Shown: positions 32,020 through 34,586 of the stretch, piece after piece
Layout of the letters: every line of letters begins with the position of its first letter
Position numbering within the stretch: the first letter of the stretch is position 1
DNA from: a virus
Length of the DNA stretch: 34,586 nt
IMG/VR virus record: IMGVR_UViG_3300027983_000051
Span: 1-34,586 of that record
Reading direction: 5' to 3' (one strand)
Notes under the pieces: model-generated
Told to the model about the DNA's origin: nothing
The model's database searches: none
What the model saw: the letters and a program-made list of their open reading frames with translations, nothing else
Translations under genes and position numbers: made by a program

Positions 32020-32250
32020 TTAGAAAGAAGATGGTCCGCCACCGTCGTAGTTAATATTATAGACGCTAGTGGCATCGCCGCCATCAACGTTTGTTACATC
32101 AGATGCTATCATTGAGACCCATGCGATGCCGTCGTAGGCATACATGGACCCAACGTCGGAGCGGAAGAAGAGGTCACCCTGATCTGCATCTGCAGGAAAT
32201 GATGCTCCTTGCACAATGTTGATCGGGGTTAGGAATTTCTTGCTAGCCAT
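32020..32250 (-). CDS. Small tail-associated protein
   Basis: A 76-residue protein with AGAGG ribosome site. The N-terminus (KKFLTPINIVQG) resembles that of the fibre at 32294 (KQFLTGLNLNQN), and the middle (YAYDGIAWVSM) resembles its RYYDGSVWQLL. The C-terminus (VDGGDATSVYNINYDGGGPS) is a short motif found at the end of many phage tail proteins. It is probably a fibre tip or a stand-alone attachment module. Exact role unknown. Confidence 0.7.
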   Translation of the reverse strand: MASKKFLTPINIVQGASFPADADQGDLFFRSDVGSMYAYDGIAWVSMIASDVTNVDGGDATSVYNINYDGGGPSSF

Positions 32251-32293
32251 TTGGTAACCTCTTTCTTCTGTTCTATTTTAGCTTATTTCTGAA

Positions 32294-34501
32294 TTAGCCA
32301 GTTATTACGGCTCGGTAGCTGTCAGCAGCAATGGTTGTTGATGACATCCAAGAGATAGTAACGGTGTTTGTGTCAGTAACCACTACATCGGCCTCAACAA
32401 GTGCATTGGTCGATAAGTCACGCATTTGAGCTGTCACATCGGAAGTTCCAAAGTTGTGAGGGACAGTGAATGTAACTACCCCAGCCGAAGGTGTTAGCGT
32501 GGTGTTGTTTATTGCATACTTTGTGGTTGCGCCTAGGTTAGAGCGAGCACCCGCGGCACTGGTTGCGCCAGTACCACCATTAGCAATTGCAACTGTACCG
32601 TTTACGTTTGCAGCATTACCAGAGATGTCTCCAGTAATGTCAGCACCAGTAATGGTAGTTGATGCAGTGAATGCACCTGCACCATTACCAACTAAGTAGC
32701 CCGTTAGGCTGGTTGCGCCGGTACCGCCATTTGCAACATCAATAGTAGAGCCATTCCAGACACCAGTAGTGATGGTACCAAGAGTAGTAATGGACGTCTG
32801 ACCAACGTAACTATCGGCAATATCAATGCTATCAGCGTTAGCAGTAATGCGGTCTGCAGTTCCAATTACATTTAGGACTGAACCGTTCTTGACCATACCG
32901 GTACCAGCAACAATCTGACCAGTCCCGGAAAATTGGGTCCAGACCATGTCGTCAGTGCCGATAGTTAGTGGATTGTCGGATGATACAACAAATCCAGAAT
33001 CAGAGTTTAAGGCACCCTCTTCAACGAACACGAATGTTCCAGCGTTTAGCTCATCTGGCTCATCAGCGTCGGTTGCTCTAGTCCAAGCTCCACCGTCAAC
33101 TACAACGTAGATACCATTGGTAGACGCATCGCCTTGGTTCTTAACGAGAACACGATCGCCAGCAACCAGTACTACACTGTCGACTGTTTGTAGACCGGAT
33201 AGTGTGATTGCAGAATCAGTGGCGGCACGAACTGAACCCTTGATGTCCAGACCCTGAGCAGCAGACTGAATCTCAGATCGTAGAGTTGATAGGACAACAT
33301 CATCAGCATCGCCGAAAGCCGTAGTGAGTTGCGATACAACTGCATTGTCGGCATTGCCATAGGCAGTAGTCAGTGCGCTGGTTACAGCGTTGTCACCGTC
33401 CGTGATTGCCTGGCTTAGCGTACCACTAAGGGTAGTATTTGCACTAGCTGCAGTGTTGGCGGCATCAGATACAGCTTGAGTTACAGAGGCAACGGTAGCA
33501 ACATTTGCAGTGTCTACAGCAAACGCACCATCGGTTACGGTAAGGGTGCCGTCAGCAGCAGTAATTGCAGCACGTGCGCGAGCGGTGGTAAAGTACTGGC
33601 TAGTACCTTCAGCAATGTCGCTGGTGGTCAGACCATCAGCATATGAAACAGCATTACTGTAAGCAGTGCCCGCAATTGTGTTGGCGTGGTCTTTTGCATT
33701 CTGAAGGGCGGTAGCAGCAGTTCCTGCAGCGTCATAGTTAGAAGCTAGACCATCAGCGTATGAGACAGCGTTGCTGTAAGCAGTGCCAGCCTGAGAGGCT
33801 CCTGTACCTGCAGCGTCATAGTCAGATGCCAAGCTATCAGCATACGCATTAGAAGCAGCGCCTGCAGAGGCAGCAGCACCAGCGGCATCAAAAGTGCCAG
33901 CAGTGACCGAGATAGCATTACCGGTTACGGTAATTCCAGTTCCAGGTACTAATGTATCCTGCTTAGCAGCAACCAGACCGGTTACTGTGGCTGCAAAACC
34001 CTCATCATCCGCAATAGCTGCGGCAAGCTCATTTAGGGTATTTAGAAGATCTGGGGCTCCACCTATTAGGTCTGTAACTGCAGCGTCAGCGTAGTTCTGA
34101 GCAGCAGTCTGAGCGGCAGCGGCCGCACCGGCAACGTCGTAGTTAGGTGCCAAGCCATCAGCGTAACTCTGAGCAGCGGTTTGGGCGGTAGCAGCTGAGC
34201 CAGCAACGTCATAGTTTGAGGCGAGACCGTCAGCATATGACTTAGCATTAGCTTCTGCACCAATTGGCTCGTAGACAGTAGCTAGACCATCGATTGCTGC
34301 CTGGATTGCATCTTCAAGGTTTCCACCTTGAGCTAGAAGCTGCCACACTGAACCATCGTAGTAACGAAGGGTACTATCTACCGTGTTGTAGTAGAACTGA
34401 CCCGAGACTGGTGAAGAGGGCGCTGTGGCTAAGTTTTGAATCCTAGCATTCAGAAGCTCATTCTGGTTTAGATTGAGTCCTGTTAAGAACTGTTTTGCCA
34501 T
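32294..34501 (-). CDS. Tail-fibre-like protein with Ala-rich repeats
   Basis: 735 residues with AAGGAAAA ribosome site. The N-terminus (FLTGLNLNQNELLNARIQNL, YYDGSVWQLLAQGG) is a short attachment domain. Residues about 85-360 consist of repeats such as YADGLASNYDVAGSAATAQT and SNAVSYADGLAS that should form a coiled-coil or beta shaft. Residues about 415-530 repeat the GDRVLVKNQGDASTNGIYVV...TQFSG domain shared with the 29586 fibre. The C-terminal third has GGTGATSLTGYLVGNGAGAF and GGTGATSAAGARSNLG units typical of phage tail fibres, ending in a small beta domain. Confidence 0.87.
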   Translation of the reverse strand: MAKQFLTGLNLNQNELLNARIQNLATAPSSPVSGQFYYNTVDSTLRYYDGSVWQLLAQGGNLEDAIQAAIDGLATVYEPIGAEANAKSYADGLASNYDVAGSAATAQTAAQSYADGLAPNYDVAGAAAAAQTAAQNYADAAVTDLIGGAPDLLNTLNELAAAIADDEGFAATVTGLVAAKQDTLVPGTGITVTGNAISVTAGTFDAAGAAASAGAASNAYADSLASDYDAAGTGASQAGTAYSNAVSYADGLASNYDAAGTAATALQNAKDHANTIAGTAYSNAVSYADGLTTSDIAEGTSQYFTTARARAAITAADGTLTVTDGAFAVDTANVATVASVTQAVSDAANTAASANTTLSGTLSQAITDGDNAVTSALTTAYGNADNAVVSQLTTAFGDADDVVLSTLRSEIQSAAQGLDIKGSVRAATDSAITLSGLQTVDSVVLVAGDRVLVKNQGDASTNGIYVVVDGGAWTRATDADEPDELNAGTFVFVEEGALNSDSGFVVSSDNPLTIGTDDMVWTQFSGTGQIVAGTGMVKNGSVLNVIGTADRITANADSIDIADSYVGQTSITTLGTITTGVWNGSTIDVANGGTGATSLTGYLVGNGAGAFTASTTITGADITGDISGNAANVNGTVAIANGGTGATSAAGARSNLGATTKYAINNTTLTPSAGVVTFTVPHNFGTSDVTAQMRDLSTNALVEADVVVTDTNTVTISWMSSTTIAADSYRAVITG

Positions 34502-34512
34502 GGTCGTTTTCC

Positions 34513-34586
34513 TTAGGAGAGGTTCGCAGTGCCAGTTATGGCTACTGAAAAGGTTATGGTTAGAGCATTCTTATTAGTGTGTTCAA
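34513..34586 (-). CDS. 3' end of a further minus-strand gene, cut by the window edge
   Basis: Reading in from the right edge gives an open frame ending NALTITFSVAITGTANLS and TAA at 34513-34515. The stop stands 11 bases before the next start, the usual spacing here, and the beta-strand-like residues fit another virion protein. Too short to name. Confidence 0.6.
   Translation of the reverse strand, partial: EHTNKNALTITFSVAITGTANLS

Noticed and set aside
1-34586. tRNA genes, integrase and attachment sites
   Set aside because: No cloverleaf-like segments or recombinase motifs were noticed; gaps between genes are under 230 bases. A tRNA scan would settle the first point.

Overview
This window looks like part of a double-stranded DNA phage genome, probably from a phage of Actinobacteria. 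Nearly every base is coding, genes overlap by 1 to 20 bases, and replication and recombination genes sit beside tail-fibre genes. The host inference rests mainly on a WhiB-type iron-sulfur regulator (6189-6650), a family confined to Actinobacteria and their phages. The sequence is not GC-rich by eye and uses many GTG and TTG starts, which would fit a low-GC aquatic actinobacterial host, but that step is inference. No tRNA, rRNA, CRISPR array, integrase or insertion sequence was seen.

Layout. (1) 1-6650, plus strand: a recombination/repair module (SNF2-type helicase cut by the window edge, Cas4/RecB-like nuclease, RecA-fold ATPase, SSB-like protein), a glycosyltransferase-like gene, three unknown small genes and the WhiB gene. 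(2) 6647-12981, minus strand: a GT2 glycosyltransferase, a calcineurin-like metallophosphoesterase, a small basic protein, a second GT-A-like protein and a large PrimPol-SF3 helicase. (3) 12982-13169: a short divergent control region. (4) 13170-13529, plus: a small single-span membrane protein. (5) 13522-18467, minus: virion surface genes, namely an Ig-like repeat protein, a 901-residue collagen-like protein with an embedded cupredoxin-like domain, and a small beta-rich protein. (6) 18526-28686, minus: about 10 kb almost entirely of Fe(II)/2-oxoglutarate dioxygenases. I count ten of the prolyl-4-hydroxylase-like (P4Hc) type and one TauD-like, with one unknown gene and a pair of related unknown proteins embedded. 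(7) 28755-34586, minus: fibronectin-III protein with an (FFPP)n tail, and tail-fibre-like proteins.

How it may work together. The striking feature is the dense paralogous array of hydroxylase-type enzymes between two candidate proline-rich substrates: the collagen-like fibre (G-P-T/G-A-T repeats) on one side and the FN3-(FFPP)n protein on the other. All lie on the same strand, and three glycosyltransferase-like genes lie elsewhere in the window. My main hypothesis is a phage-encoded system for post-translational hydroxylation, and perhaps later glycosylation, of virion fibres. Enzyme family and gene order are directly visible; the substrate assignment is inference.
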